DNA of 60,537 nucleotides, from contig CAZPLU010000013.1 of NCBI GenBank assembly GCA_964587625.1, positions 1 to 60,537 of the forward strand. The letters are read 5' to 3'. The notes under the pieces are model-generated. The model ran no database searches, was not told where the DNA came from, and worked only from the letters and a program-made list of their open reading frames with translations. This DNA comes from DAOPZJ01 sp964587625. Its GTDB lineage: Bacteria > Bacillota > Clostridia > Oscillospirales > JAKOTC01. Position numbers and translations under genes: made by a program. Positions 23,619-32,487 of the stretch are shown here, piece by piece; position 1 is the first letter of the stretch, and each line of letters begins with the position of its first letter.

Positions 23619-25130
23619 ATGAAAAGACCAATTGCACTCATCATCATGGACGGCTTCGGCAAATCCGACAGCGCCTACGGCAATGCGATTACCGGCAACA
23701 CCCCCAATCTCGACAAGCTGACGGCGGATAATCCCCACACCTACATCGGCGCGTCCGGCCTCTCGGTCGGCCTGCCCGACGGGCAGATGGGCAACAGCGA
23801 GGTCGGCCACACCAACATCGGCGCGGGACGGATCGTCTATCAGGAATTGACCCGCATTTCCAAGGAGATCGACGGCGGCGGGTTTTTTGAGAATCCGGTG
23901 CTACTCGACGCGATTCAAAATTGTAAAAAAAACCATTCGACGCTGCATCTGGCGGGGCTGGTCTCGGACGGCGGCGTCCACAGCCATAACACGCATTTAT
24001 ATGCCCTGCTCGAACTCGCCAAACAAAACGGGCTCGACAAGGTCGCCGTGCATTGCTTTATGGATGGGCGCGACGTCTCCCCGACCTCGGGCGCGGATTT
24101 TATCGCCGAACTCGAAGCCAAAATGCGCGAAATCGGCGTCGGCAGAATCGCCACGATCACGGGGCGTTATTACGCGATGGACCGCGAAAAGAAGTGGGAC
24201 CGCGTCGAAAAGGCGTATGACGCGCTGGTTTATGCCGACGGGCTTGCGGTCAGCGACGCCGTGCAGTCGATGAGGGAGAGTTACGCCAAAGAAATCACCG
24301 ACGAATTTATCGTGCCGACGGTGGTAGACGGCGGCTGCCCGGTCAAAAGCGAAGACAGTTTTATCTTTTTCAACTTCCGGCCTGACCGCGCGCGCGAGAT
24401 TACCCGCGCGTTCGTCGACCCCGATTTCGACGGCTGGTGGCGCAAGGCCTTCATCAAGCCGTTTTTTGTCTGTTTCACCCAATACGACGCGACGATGCCG
24501 AATGTCGAAGTGGCTTTCAAGCCCCAGTCGATGGAAAACACCTTCGGCGAAATCGTCGCCAACCACGGCATGAAGCAGCTGCGCATCGCCGAATACACCA
24601 AATACGCGCATGTCACGTTCTTCTTCAACGCCGGCACCGAGACGGTGTTCGACGGCGAAGACCGCAAACTCATCGACAGCCCGAACGTGGCGACATATGA
24701 TTTACAGCCCGAAATGAGCGCCTATTTCGTCGCCGACGAGGTGATTGAACGGATTCGAAGCGGGAAATACGACGCGATCATCCTGAATTTCGCCAACTGC
24801 GACATGGTCGGCCACACCGGCGTGTTCGAGGCGGCGGCCAAGGCGGTTAAAACCGTCGACGAATGCGTCGGCAAGGTCGTAAACGAAGTGATCAAGGCGG
24901 GCGGCGTGGCGCTGGTCACGGCCGACCACGGCAACAGCGAGCAGATGCTCTATCCCGACGGCTCGCCGTTTACCGCACACACGACCAACCCCGTCCCGTT
25001 CATCGTCGTCGGATACCCCTGCGAACTGCGCCAAAGCGGCGGCGTACTCGGCGACATCGCACCGACAATGTTAAAAATCATGGGCCTCGACCAGCCCGCC
25101 GAGATGACCGGAAAATCGTTGATGGAATAA
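23619..25130 (+). CDS. gpmI: 2,3-bisphosphoglycerate-independent phosphoglycerate mutase
   Basis: This 503-residue enzyme of the alkaline phosphatase superfamily converts 3- to 2-phosphoglycerate using two manganese ions. Seen in the sequence: IIMDGFG with metal ligand Asp11; the phosphoserine site Ser60 in GLPDGQMGNSEVGHTN; HCFMDGRDVSP; NFRPDRAREITRAF; NCDMVGHTG; and TADHGNSEQM near the C-terminus with the last metal ligands. Length is normal. It closes the pgk-tpiA-gpmI row. Confidence 0.97.
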   Translation: MKRPIALIIMDGFGKSDSAYGNAITGNTPNLDKLTADNPHTYIGASGLSVGLPDGQMGNSEVGHTNIGAGRIVYQELTRISKEIDGGGFFENPVLLDAIQNCKKNHSTLHLAGLVSDGGVHSHNTHLYALLELAKQNGLDKVAVHCFMDGRDVSPTSGADFIAELEAKMREIGVGRIATITGRYYAMDREKKWDRVEKAYDALVYADGLAVSDAVQSMRESYAKEITDEFIVPTVVDGGCPVKSEDSFIFFNFRPDRAREITRAFVDPDFDGWWRKAFIKPFFVCFTQYDATMPNVEVAFKPQSMENTFGEIVANHGMKQLRIAEYTKYAHVTFFFNAGTETVFDGEDRKLIDSPNVATYDLQPEMSAYFVADEVIERIRSGKYDAIILNFANCDMVGHTGVFEAAAKAVKTVDECVGKVVNEVIKAGGVALVTADHGNSEQMLYPDGSPFTAHTTNPVPFIVVGYPCELRQSGGVLGDIAPTMLKIMGLDQPAEMTGKSLME

Positions 25131-25210
25131 AAAATCCGTAGGGACGTGCATTACGCGTCCGCTGCACGGATTATTCCCAATTCCCCTTTTCGGAGGGGTG
25201 CCCCCGCAGG

Positions 25211-25250
25211 GGCGGGGTGGTTTCCCCGCCGCGCGGATTTTGTTCCTTTT
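25211..25250 (+). terminator. Probable terminator after gpmI
   Basis: GGCGGGG (25211-25217) pairs with CCCCGCC (25224-25230), with GCGCGGATTTTGTTCCTTTT downstream. The T-rich tail is about ten bases away from the stem, so confidence is moderate. Confidence 0.45.
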
Positions 25251-25292
25251 AACAATATCAAATAAAATTTATATAAAAAAGGAAGCGAATTC

Positions 25293-25904
25293 ATGAAAAT
25301 CCTATTCCAGGGCGACAGCATCACCGACGCGGATCGGGATCGCGCCAATCCCCATGATCTCGGCACCGGCTATCCCAAATACGCGGCGCAGTACATCAAG
25401 CAACAGCACTCCGGTATTGAATTCGAATTCATCAATCTCGGCATCAGCGGCAATCAAACCAAAGACCTTGTCGCCCGCTGGCAAACCGACTGCATCGACA
25501 TTCAGCCCGATCTCGTCTCGGTTCACATCGGCGTCAACGACACCTGGCACCACGCCCCGCTGCGCGACTGGATTTCAGACGCGCAGTACGAGACCAACTA
25601 CCGCTCGATTTTAACGGATATCAAAGAAAAGACCGGCGCGAAAATCATGATTTTGGAGCAATTCTTGCTGCCGGTCCCCGACAAGGAGTTTTTCCGCGCC
25701 GATCTCGACCCGAAAATTCAAATCACCCGTAAGCTCGCGCGTGAATTCGCCGATATCTTTGTTCCCGTCGACGGTCTGTTTGCCGCCGCCTGCGTGGGAA
25801 ATGACATGTTCCACTGGTCGCCCGACGGCGTGCATCCCAACGAAAACGGTTCCGCGTTCATGGGGAAGCTCTACGCCGAGGCGTTTACAAAACTTAATAT
25901 ATAA
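25293..25904 (+). CDS. SGNH/GDSL-family hydrolase
   Basis: A 203-residue esterase-type protein. All four SGNH blocks are seen: nucleophile Ser in FQGDSITDADRD, Gly in INLGISGNQTKDL, Asn in SVHIGVNDTWHH, and the Asp/His pair in WSPDGVHPNENG. The KILFQGDSITDADRDRANPHDLGTGYP opening is typical of the lysophospholipase/acetylxylan-esterase-like branch. There is no signal peptide, so it acts inside the cell, perhaps removing acetyl groups from imported sugars (inference). The MFS gene follows 22 bases later. Confidence 0.88.
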   Translation: MKILFQGDSITDADRDRANPHDLGTGYPKYAAQYIKQQHSGIEFEFINLGISGNQTKDLVARWQTDCIDIQPDLVSVHIGVNDTWHHAPLRDWISDAQYETNYRSILTDIKEKTGAKIMILEQFLLPVPDKEFFRADLDPKIQITRKLAREFADIFVPVDGLFAAACVGNDMFHWSPDGVHPNENGSAFMGKLYAEAFTKLNI

Positions 25905-25926
25905 AAAGAACAGGATATATTTCCGC

Positions 25927-27198
25927 ATGACAATCAACAAACAACGCACGCATGCCCCGCGTTACGGCACGGCAAAAACAGCGTGTTACTTGGCCTATGT
26001 CACCCAGGCAGCCCTGATCAATCTGTGGCCGCTGTTTTTTATAATCTTCCGCGAGACCTTCGGGCTTTCCTATCTTGAGCTTGCCACACTTGCCGGTCTC
26101 AACTTCGCTGTTCAGTTAGGCACCGACCTGGCGTTTGCAAAAGCGGCCGACAAGCATGGCTTCCGCCCCTTCCTGTTGCTCTCGTCCGGGCTCGTCGCCA
26201 TTGGGTTTTTGGTTTTTGCGGCGGTTCCGCTGCTGACCGACAACCCCTACCCCGGTTTTATCGCCGCGACGGTGATTTTTTCATTGGGCGGCGGGCTGAC
26301 CGATATCATGGCAAGCCCGCTGATCGACTTGATTCCCCACGAATCCAAAAGCGGCAACATGGCTTTTTTTCACTCGATGTACGCCTGGGGTCAGGCGGGT
26401 GTGATTTTGTTGACGTCATTGGCTTTAAAATTGTTCGGCGACGCCGCCTGGCAGCTGATTGTCGTTTTCTGGGCACTGATCCCGATTCTCCAATTTATAT
26501 TGTTCCTGCGCGCGCCGATGCCCGACATCCAGGCAAAATCCAAACAATCCGCCCGTGAAATCGCCAAGGGGTCCGACTTTATCATCTGTTTTTTCATCAT
26601 CTTTTTCGGCGCGGGCGTAGAGTGCACCATGGTTCAATGGAGCTCCGCTTTTATGGAACAAGCCGTTGGCCTGCCGAAACTCTTGGGCGATTATGCCGGT
26701 GTGCTGATGTTCGCGCTGATGTTAGGGCTCTCCCGGCTGCTGCACGGTCTTTTCTCCAAAAAAATCGACCTGGTCAAATACATGCTCGCGGGCGCGGCGG
26801 GAGCCATTTTATTTTATCCCTTGACCGCGTTTTCCAATGTCCCGGCTCTGAATTTGATCGGCTGCGCTCTGACGGGTTTCGGCGCGGGCATGCTCTGGCC
26901 CGGCACGCTGGTGCTGGCCTCGGAGCGGTATCCGCGCGGCGGGGCGTGGCTGTTTGCGATTATGGCGGTCGGCGGCGACAGCGGCGCGGCATTTTGCCCC
27001 TGGCTTTCGGGACTTTTGGCCGACAACGCCGCGAAAATCCCGCTTTTTGCCAATCTCGGCGCGGGATTGACCCCGGAGCAACTCGGGTTGCGCTCCGCAA
27101 TCGGTTTTTCGACTCTGTATCCGATCATCGCCGCAGTGCTGTTGATTGTGTTTATGAGAAGGCGTCAGCGCCGAATTGAGGGGGGTATACAAGCATGA
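25927..27198 (+). CDS. MFS transporter
   Basis: From ATG 25927 the protein has 423 residues and about 12 hydrophobic segments. MFS features are the loop between helices 2 and 3 (AFAKAADKHGFRPFLL), a long central loop (MPDIQAKSKQSAREIAKGSD) and a repeated second half. The overall look (PLIDLIPHESKSGNMAFFHSMYAWGQAG, PRGGAWLFAIMAVGGDSGAAFCPW) is that of the sugar/FucP-like branch. Substrate unknown. It is co-directional with the SGNH hydrolase gene, so uptake of the esterase's substrate is possible. An earlier in-frame start lies inside the SGNH gene and is rejected. Confidence 0.85.
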   Translation: MTINKQRTHAPRYGTAKTACYLAYVTQAALINLWPLFFIIFRETFGLSYLELATLAGLNFAVQLGTDLAFAKAADKHGFRPFLLLSSGLVAIGFLVFAAVPLLTDNPYPGFIAATVIFSLGGGLTDIMASPLIDLIPHESKSGNMAFFHSMYAWGQAGVILLTSLALKLFGDAAWQLIVVFWALIPILQFILFLRAPMPDIQAKSKQSAREIAKGSDFIICFFIIFFGAGVECTMVQWSSAFMEQAVGLPKLLGDYAGVLMFALMLGLSRLLHGLFSKKIDLVKYMLAGAAGAILFYPLTAFSNVPALNLIGCALTGFGAGMLWPGTLVLASERYPRGGAWLFAIMAVGGDSGAAFCPWLSGLLADNAAKIPLFANLGAGLTPEQLGLRSAIGFSTLYPIIAAVLLIVFMRRRQRRIEGGIQA

Positions 27199-27255
27199 CA
27201 ATCCCGACAGAGCACCCGCTGTTTGTGGATATGCGGCAAACCCAGACAGCCGGTT

Positions 27256-27660
27256 TTAGGGTTCTTTCAAGGCAATCGTACAAGTCCCCGCCGCGCCCGA
27301 AATGGTGAGAATCAAGCCGTCCTCGTTTTCGGCGCTGTATGAAAACATCTCGATCCCCATATAGTCCTTGTCGGAGACGGCGGCGTCGAGTGTAAATCCC
27401 GCTTTTTTAACCTGTTTGACATAGCCCCGGAGGTCTTCCTGCGACACCTCCGCCAACGCGGCGCAAAATTCATCCGGCGCATCCGTCACGCCCGCAAGCT
27501 GCCCGAACTCCGGTTCGGGCAGCTTTTTTGCAAGTCCCGCGTTCGGCCATCTGACGGTCGCGTCCAAAAATGTCGGCTCTGCGGGTTCCGAAGAAACCGA
27601 GCATCCGAATGATAACAGCAGCGCCAATAAAAACACGGCGGCATAAGTAAATTTTTTCAT
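27256..27660 (-). CDS. Small lipoprotein of unknown function
   Basis: From ATG 27660 (site GGAGAG) the protein has 134 residues. A lipoprotein signal (MKKFTYAAVFLLALLLSFGC, lipobox LSFGC) is followed by about 110 residues outside the membrane, with the pattern LRGYVKQVKKAGFTLDAAVSDKDY and a beta-rich end. Similar short lipoproteins are common in Clostridia and have no assigned role. It converges with the MFS gene. Confidence 0.7.
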   Translation of the reverse strand: MKKFTYAAVFLLALLLSFGCSVSSEPAEPTFLDATVRWPNAGLAKKLPEPEFGQLAGVTDAPDEFCAALAEVSQEDLRGYVKQVKKAGFTLDAAVSDKDYMGIEMFSYSAENEDGLILTISGAAGTCTIALKEP

Positions 27661-27874
27661 GTTCGTCTCTCCGGTCACAGGTTTGGTTGTGATTGAGTTT
27701 GCTTCCCGGACCGGCCGTCTCTTTTGTGCTAATATCCCGCGGAGATTTTATGTGGGTTCTCCGGGAAATAATATGCGGATGAACCGCAAAAATTGCAATA
27801 TCGTTTCTAAAAAACGATTTATTTTACCGCCGGGCCGTGATACGCCGCATCCCGAACCGCCGCCCTCTTTACGG

Positions 27875-30800
27875 TTATGGGTTTTCAAGCCGCTGCGGAT
27901 AAATCCGCAGCGGTGCGGCGGGATCGACGGGCGAATTGATTTTGATCGCAAATGAGTCGCCCTCACGCATATCCTTGTCCGTCACCATATGAATATCAAG
28001 CAACTGATCCATTTTATAACCGGTTTGCAAATAATTGAACCGCGCCAAAGCGCGGCTCCAGCCATCCAGCCAGTTTTTAAGGCACAGCCGCTGATACTTG
28101 CTCAGCTGTCCGACATGAAGCAGCAGATCAATGTCGCTGCCCATGCCCGCCTCTCCTGTATTGACGCTTCCGAACAGGTAGATGCCGTTGACGCCGAAGG
28201 CCTCCATATCCAACGAATCCGCGATTTGCTGCGCCATAAAATGACGCCACTGCCAATGGTTGTGCCGGTCCTTTTCCGTCCGAAGAGAGGATGCGCTTCT
28301 CTTCTCCCAATCGGCTTTGCCCGCCGGCACGGGGTCTGTGAGAAACGCGACCGCCTGTTCCAAGTCGGAATTCATGTGGATTGAAAGGGTTTGACCGAAA
28401 CAGGTCGCCGGTACGTCAATCACCTTGACAACATCGGAAAACCGGGCAAATCGCGGCAGCAGTGCGGCGAGGATGTTTTCGCCGCTGGTGAAAAAACCCT
28501 CCTTGAAAATGACGTCCCGGTCATCGGGGAACAGCGGTATATAGACAATTCCCGCTTCCACAAGGTCCTGAAAGAAATGGGTTCCGAAAGAGGGCTCGGG
28601 CGAATAGGACTGTCTCTTCTCGGCGATTTCTATCAGCGCCGCCGCGCCGGAAATGTCGGAATAGGTCACCCTCACGCCGAGTTTAATATCCCCCCTGCTG
28701 CCCCAGCGCCCCGGCCCCATCAGGATATAGTTCCGCCGAGGCAATATCCCTCCCAGCAAACTCACCGCTTCTCCCACGGCATAAAGCTCCTCGAGAGCGG
28801 AGAGTTTTGCGTAGCCATCGCCGTCCACATAGACGATATGGGTGATGCCTTTGATCGTGCCGTTGGAGATGAACCGGTTGGCTGTGAATATGATGTCCTG
28901 CGGCTTTAAATTTTGGGGGATCGGCGCAGGGGCGCTGTACATGCCCGAACCCTGGGCACGGCACTGCAGCAAATAGATATGCCCGCCGTCATAAGCGAAC
29001 TCGATTTCCACCGGGCTGTCCATTTTTTCAGACAGAGCTTCCAGCATGCGCTTGAGCTTCGCGGGGATGTCGGTGTCGGTCAGAATATGTTGAAAGGTGA
29101 TGACCATTTCGTCCCGTTGGGTGTCTAAGGAAAAAGCGTTTTTGGTTTCGATGAAATCGTTGTTGTACACCGAGACATATTTGTGAAGCCCGGGAATCCG
29201 CGGTCCCGTCTCTTTCAAAAAGGAGGAGGCTTCGACCGTTTCGAAGCGGCCCTTTTCCAAATTGATCAGGTCTATCTGCTTGGGGGAGTAGTGGCGAATC
29301 TCGCAGGGGGTCCGATTGACCGGCAGCTCCGGCTGCCCCAGCGAAAAAAGCAGGGGATAGTCGTCGTTTACCCGGTCCACCGCTCGGGTTCCGAGCCCCA
29401 TAACCATTCTCACAAGGCCGTCTTCCCGCTTAATACGCGCCGACCAGCGCAGCAGGTTATGTGAAAACGCAACGCCGGAAAAAATCGGCATATAATAGTC
29501 CCCCGCCCTGCGCCCAACGAGCTCCTGAATCAGGATTCCCATTTGCTCGGCAAAATTGAGAAGTTCTCTCTCCCGCCGGTATTGAATGGCGTCGGGATTG
29601 TACATGGAGGAATATACCTCGAGTATGGCATCGATCAGCGCCTCAAGCCGCTCCGCTCTTGTACCCCGGTTGGGCAGGAATAAACTCTTGTATTTTCCGC
29701 TGAACGCACTGCCCGATTTGTCCTCCAACAAGGACGAAGAACGGACTATAAGAGGCACATCGCCCATTTCCTCCAGCGCGACATGGAGCATTTTTACGGT
29801 TTGGGGCGGCAGTTTGGCATTTTTGATTTTGGAGACCACGTTGTCGTATGTGATGCGCAGATGGAACAGGGGGTTGTATTTGTAGGAATTCAATTCTTCC
29901 AAATGGTTGTAATGCAGGAAGTCGACCATCTGGTCGGTGGCCAGATACCAGGTGCGGGGGGTTTTGATATCGCCGAGCAGGGGGTTCTCCGCGGCCGCAT
30001 GCCGCAGGATCTGTTTTGCGATGAACAATCCCGCTCCTTTTCCGCCGATATTGCCGCTGCTGGTGTCGGAGCCGATGATTCTCTCCAGCACCGACTCAAA
30101 GTCGGAAATTTTTAAATTGTCTAGAACCAGGTTGATCACATTTTCGTCGTTGGTCAGGAAACGGTGGGCGAGCTCAGCTATCAGCCATGTCTCTGTGGTG
30201 GAATGATCGGTGTTGTCACCCACAACCTCGGTGTATTTTCGCACGGCGTCCAATATTTCGCTGACGCTTGCATCTTTGTTGTCAACCACTCTTACCAAGG
30301 CCAAAACACGCTGTTCCTGTATCCAGCCGCCGATCAAATCGCGAATATCCCCCTGCGGTAAAAAAGCCGTCGCGCAGGCGATGACCTTTTTTGTCTGCGA
30401 CGCCGCGTCCTCGTCAGCTGTTTTGGAAATCGGCGTATTCACTTCTCCGTAGGTCTGCCGGGATTCGATCTCGTTGGTTTGAAACAGGCCGTCGGCTTTG
30501 GCTCCGACGGTTTTTTTAAGGTGGATGCGGAGCTTCTCGCCGATCTGCGGCAGCATATCGGGATCAATGCTCCGCAGCATGTCTAACATCAGGGACAGCT
30601 CCCGCTGCATATCCCAAGTGAGCAGAGAGATGCGGCGAGCGATGGTGTCAAGCATCTTGATTTCATTGCTGAGGAGTTCGCAGCCATCCTCCAAAAGCTC
30701 CTTCATATAGCCCATTGCCAGCTCTCCCACGCGTTCTTCCCTTACCACAAGAGGGGAGCGGTGCAAAATTTCGGCACGGGAAAAATCATCGGCGGCGTAA

Positions 30801-30985
30801 CTGTCGTCCCACAATGTGATTTTGATACGACAGGCGGCCGGTGCGGTAAAACCGATTGGAATTGTGTCGACAAGCTTTTTGATCGCGGCGGGAAGCGTGA
30901 GCTTTTTGTTTTGAAGCACCTCATCGACCATGTACATGCATTCAAGCTCTTTGGCTCTTTCGAATAATTGCTCGTTGTAATCCAT
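27875..30985 (-). CDS. GAF + PEP/pyruvate-binding (ATP-grasp) protein fused to a nucleotidyltransferase domain
   Basis: A 1036-residue cytosolic protein with three parts. About 1-125 resembles a GAF-like sensor module (RAKELECMYMVDEVLQNKKL). About 330-720 is the PPDK/PEP-synthase ATP-grasp region: IGGKGAGLFIAKQIL, PLIVRSSSLLEDKSGSAFSGK, ILIQELVG, SGVAFSHN and YLLQCRAQGS. A conserved tail follows (ILMGPGRWGSRGD, EPSFGTHFFQDLVEAGI). About 900-1036 is a Pol-beta-type nucleotidyltransferase with GSVNTGEAGMGSDIDLLLHV. The swivelling phosphohistidine domain and PEP TIM barrel of true PPDK are missing. It starts 58 bases behind gdhA, likely co-transcribed. A regulatory phosphotransfer or nucleotidyl-transfer role is plausible but unproven. 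Confidence 0.8.
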   Translation of the reverse strand: MDYNEQLFERAKELECMYMVDEVLQNKKLTLPAAIKKLVDTIPIGFTAPAACRIKITLWDDSYAADDFSRAEILHRSPLVVREERVGELAMGYMKELLEDGCELLSNEIKMLDTIARRISLLTWDMQRELSLMLDMLRSIDPDMLPQIGEKLRIHLKKTVGAKADGLFQTNEIESRQTYGEVNTPISKTADEDAASQTKKVIACATAFLPQGDIRDLIGGWIQEQRVLALVRVVDNKDASVSEILDAVRKYTEVVGDNTDHSTTETWLIAELAHRFLTNDENVINLVLDNLKISDFESVLERIIGSDTSSGNIGGKGAGLFIAKQILRHAAAENPLLGDIKTPRTWYLATDQMVDFLHYNHLEELNSYKYNPLFHLRITYDNVVSKIKNAKLPPQTVKMLHVALEEMGDVPLIVRSSSLLEDKSGSAFSGKYKSLFLPNRGTRAERLEALIDAILEVYSSMYNPDAIQYRRERELLNFAEQMGILIQELVGRRAGDYYMPIFSGVAFSHNLLRWSARIKREDGLVRMVMGLGTRAVDRVNDDYPLLFSLGQPELPVNRTPCEIRHYSPKQIDLINLEKGRFETVEASSFLKETGPRIPGLHKYVSVYNNDFIETKNAFSLDTQRDEMVITFQHILTDTDIPAKLKRMLEALSEKMDSPVEIEFAYDGGHIYLLQCRAQGSGMYSAPAPIPQNLKPQDIIFTANRFISNGTIKGITHIVYVDGDGYAKLSALEELYAVGEAVSLLGGILPRRNYILMGPGRWGSRGDIKLGVRVTYSDISGAAALIEIAEKRQSYSPEPSFGTHFFQDLVEAGIVYIPLFPDDRDVIFKEGFFTSGENILAALLPRFARFSDVVKVIDVPATCFGQTLSIHMNSDLEQAVAFLTDPVPAGKADWEKRSASSLRTEKDRHNHWQWRHFMAQQIADSLDMEAFGVNGIYLFGSVNTGEAGMGSDIDLLLHVGQLSKYQRLCLKNWLDGWSRALARFNYLQTGYKMDQLLDIHMVTDKDMREGDSFAIKINSPVDPAAPLRIYPQRLENP

Positions 30986-31043
30986 TCCCGACGCCTCCGT
31001 TGCTTTATGAAATTTATAACATTAAAGTCCTGTTCGGCACTTT

Positions 31044-32330
31044 TTATGCCCAGCCGCGCAGTTTTACGGCATCCGCCACCCGATTTATGGCGATGGTATA
31101 AGCGGCGTCCCGCATGTACAGATCCTTTTCAACAGCAAGTTTATATACGGCGGCGAAGGCCTTGGTCATGCAGTATTCCAGCTTTTCGAAGACCTCGGTT
31201 TTATCCCAAAAGTAGTTCATGCTGCACTGAACCTGCTCGAAATAGCTGCAGGTTACGCCGCCGGCATTGCAAAGGAAGTCGGGCAGAAGGGTGATTCCCC
31301 GCTCACGGATCAGCGCGTCACAGTCGGGGGTGGTGGGTCCGTTCGCCGCTTCGCAGATGACTTTTACCGTTGGGGATATATGCGGAAATACCGCCGGGGT
31401 GATCTGATTTTCCAACGCCGCGGGGATCAGTATGTCCACATCCTGTTTGAGCCACTCTCCCCCGGGGAGAACCTCATATCCCAACCCCAGCGCTTTTTTT
31501 TGGTCGATGCTGCCGAAGGAATCCTTGATACCCGCCAGCTGTTTGATGTCGCAGCCGTTTTCCCTCTTAAAAGTATACGCCTTGGAATCCGTCTGATTCC
31601 AACAGGATACCGCGACGACCTTGCCGCCCAGTTCTGTGTACATGCGAGCCGCATACTCCGCCACGTTGCCGAAACCCTGTATGCTTGCCGCGGTGGAATC
31701 AACCGGTATGTTCATTTCACGCAGCAGGTTTTTCAACACATAGACCACGCCGTAACCGGTCGCTTCCGTGCGTCCCAAAGAACCGCCCATGCCGACGGGC
31801 TTGCCGGTGATCATGCCCGGATAACGGCCTCCCGCGATGGTCTCATATTCGTCGAGCATCCAAAGCATATGCTGACCGTTTGTCATCACGTCGGGCGCGG
31901 GTACGTCGAGGTTGGGGCCGAGCTGCGTATAGAGCCCGCGTATGTATCCGCGGCACAGCCGTTCCTGCTCGGTTTTCGAAAGATTATGCGGATCGCAGAT
32001 TACGCCGCCTTTTCCGCCGCCCAGCGGGATGTCCACGACCGCGCATTTCCATGTCATCCACATAGAGAGGGCGCGCACCGTATCTGCGGTTTCATGGGGA
32101 TGAAAACGTATTCCGCCCTTGGCCGGCCCTCTGGCATCGTTGTGCCTGATGCGAAAGGCCGCGAATACCTTGGTTGAACCGTCGTCCATTTTGACCGGGA
32201 TGGAAAAATGCGTTTCGTGCATGGGCCGGCGCAGCAACTCACGGATGCCGCTGTCCAGTTCAAGGAGCGCAGCCACTTTATCAAACTGCTCCTGAGCGCT
32301 TTCAAATGGATTATAAACCGCTGTAGCCAT
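31044..32330 (-). CDS. gdhA: Glutamate dehydrogenase (Glu/Leu/Phe/Val dehydrogenase family)
   Basis: From ATG 32330 (site AGGAGG) the protein has 428 residues. It interconverts glutamate and 2-oxoglutarate plus ammonium. Signatures: the substrate-site and catalytic-Lys motifs KGGIRFHP and PLGGGKGGVICDP, the catalytic Asp of VPAPDVMTNGQHMLWMLDEY, and the dinucleotide fold SIQGFGNVAEYAARM. Length suits the NAD/NADP hexameric enzymes of Clostridia. The ATP-grasp/nucleotidyltransferase gene follows, and a DUF1538/PII pair lies a few kilobases away, so this neighbourhood may deal with nitrogen state. Confidence 0.93.
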   Translation of the reverse strand: MATAVYNPFESAQEQFDKVAALLELDSGIRELLRRPMHETHFSIPVKMDDGSTKVFAAFRIRHNDARGPAKGGIRFHPHETADTVRALSMWMTWKCAVVDIPLGGGKGGVICDPHNLSKTEQERLCRGYIRGLYTQLGPNLDVPAPDVMTNGQHMLWMLDEYETIAGGRYPGMITGKPVGMGGSLGRTEATGYGVVYVLKNLLREMNIPVDSTAASIQGFGNVAEYAARMYTELGGKVVAVSCWNQTDSKAYTFKRENGCDIKQLAGIKDSFGSIDQKKALGLGYEVLPGGEWLKQDVDILIPAALENQITPAVFPHISPTVKVICEAANGPTTPDCDALIRERGITLLPDFLCNAGGVTCSYFEQVQCSMNYFWDKTEVFEKLEYCMTKAFAAVYKLAVEKDLYMRDAAYTIAINRVADAVKLRGWA

Positions 32331-32411
32331 TTTATACCTCCTGTTCATTTCCGTGAATAACCGCCGCATATTTTTGATATTTAATCCGGTGCTAAAACGG
32401 AATGCCCTTTC

Positions 32412-32440
32412 AGTATAAACCCATTTTAACAATAAAACAA
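32412..32440 (-). promoter_or_regulatory. Promoter of gdhA
   Basis: On the minus strand TTGTTT (32440-32435), 17 bases, TATACT (32417-32412). Short inverted arms AAAACA/TGTTTT overlap the -35 box (32434-32447) and could be an operator half-site pair. Confidence 0.6.
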
Positions 32441-32487
32441 CTGTTTTGCTTGCGGCATTTTCGGCCTTCTCGGTTTGTTCAAAACGG

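Noticed and set aside
27890..27913. Hairpin CCGCTGCGGAT/ATCCGCAGCGG at the end of the ATP-grasp/nucleotidyltransferase gene as a terminator
   Set aside because: It lies inside the last codons and no T-run follows on the minus strand; it may be chance in codon choice.
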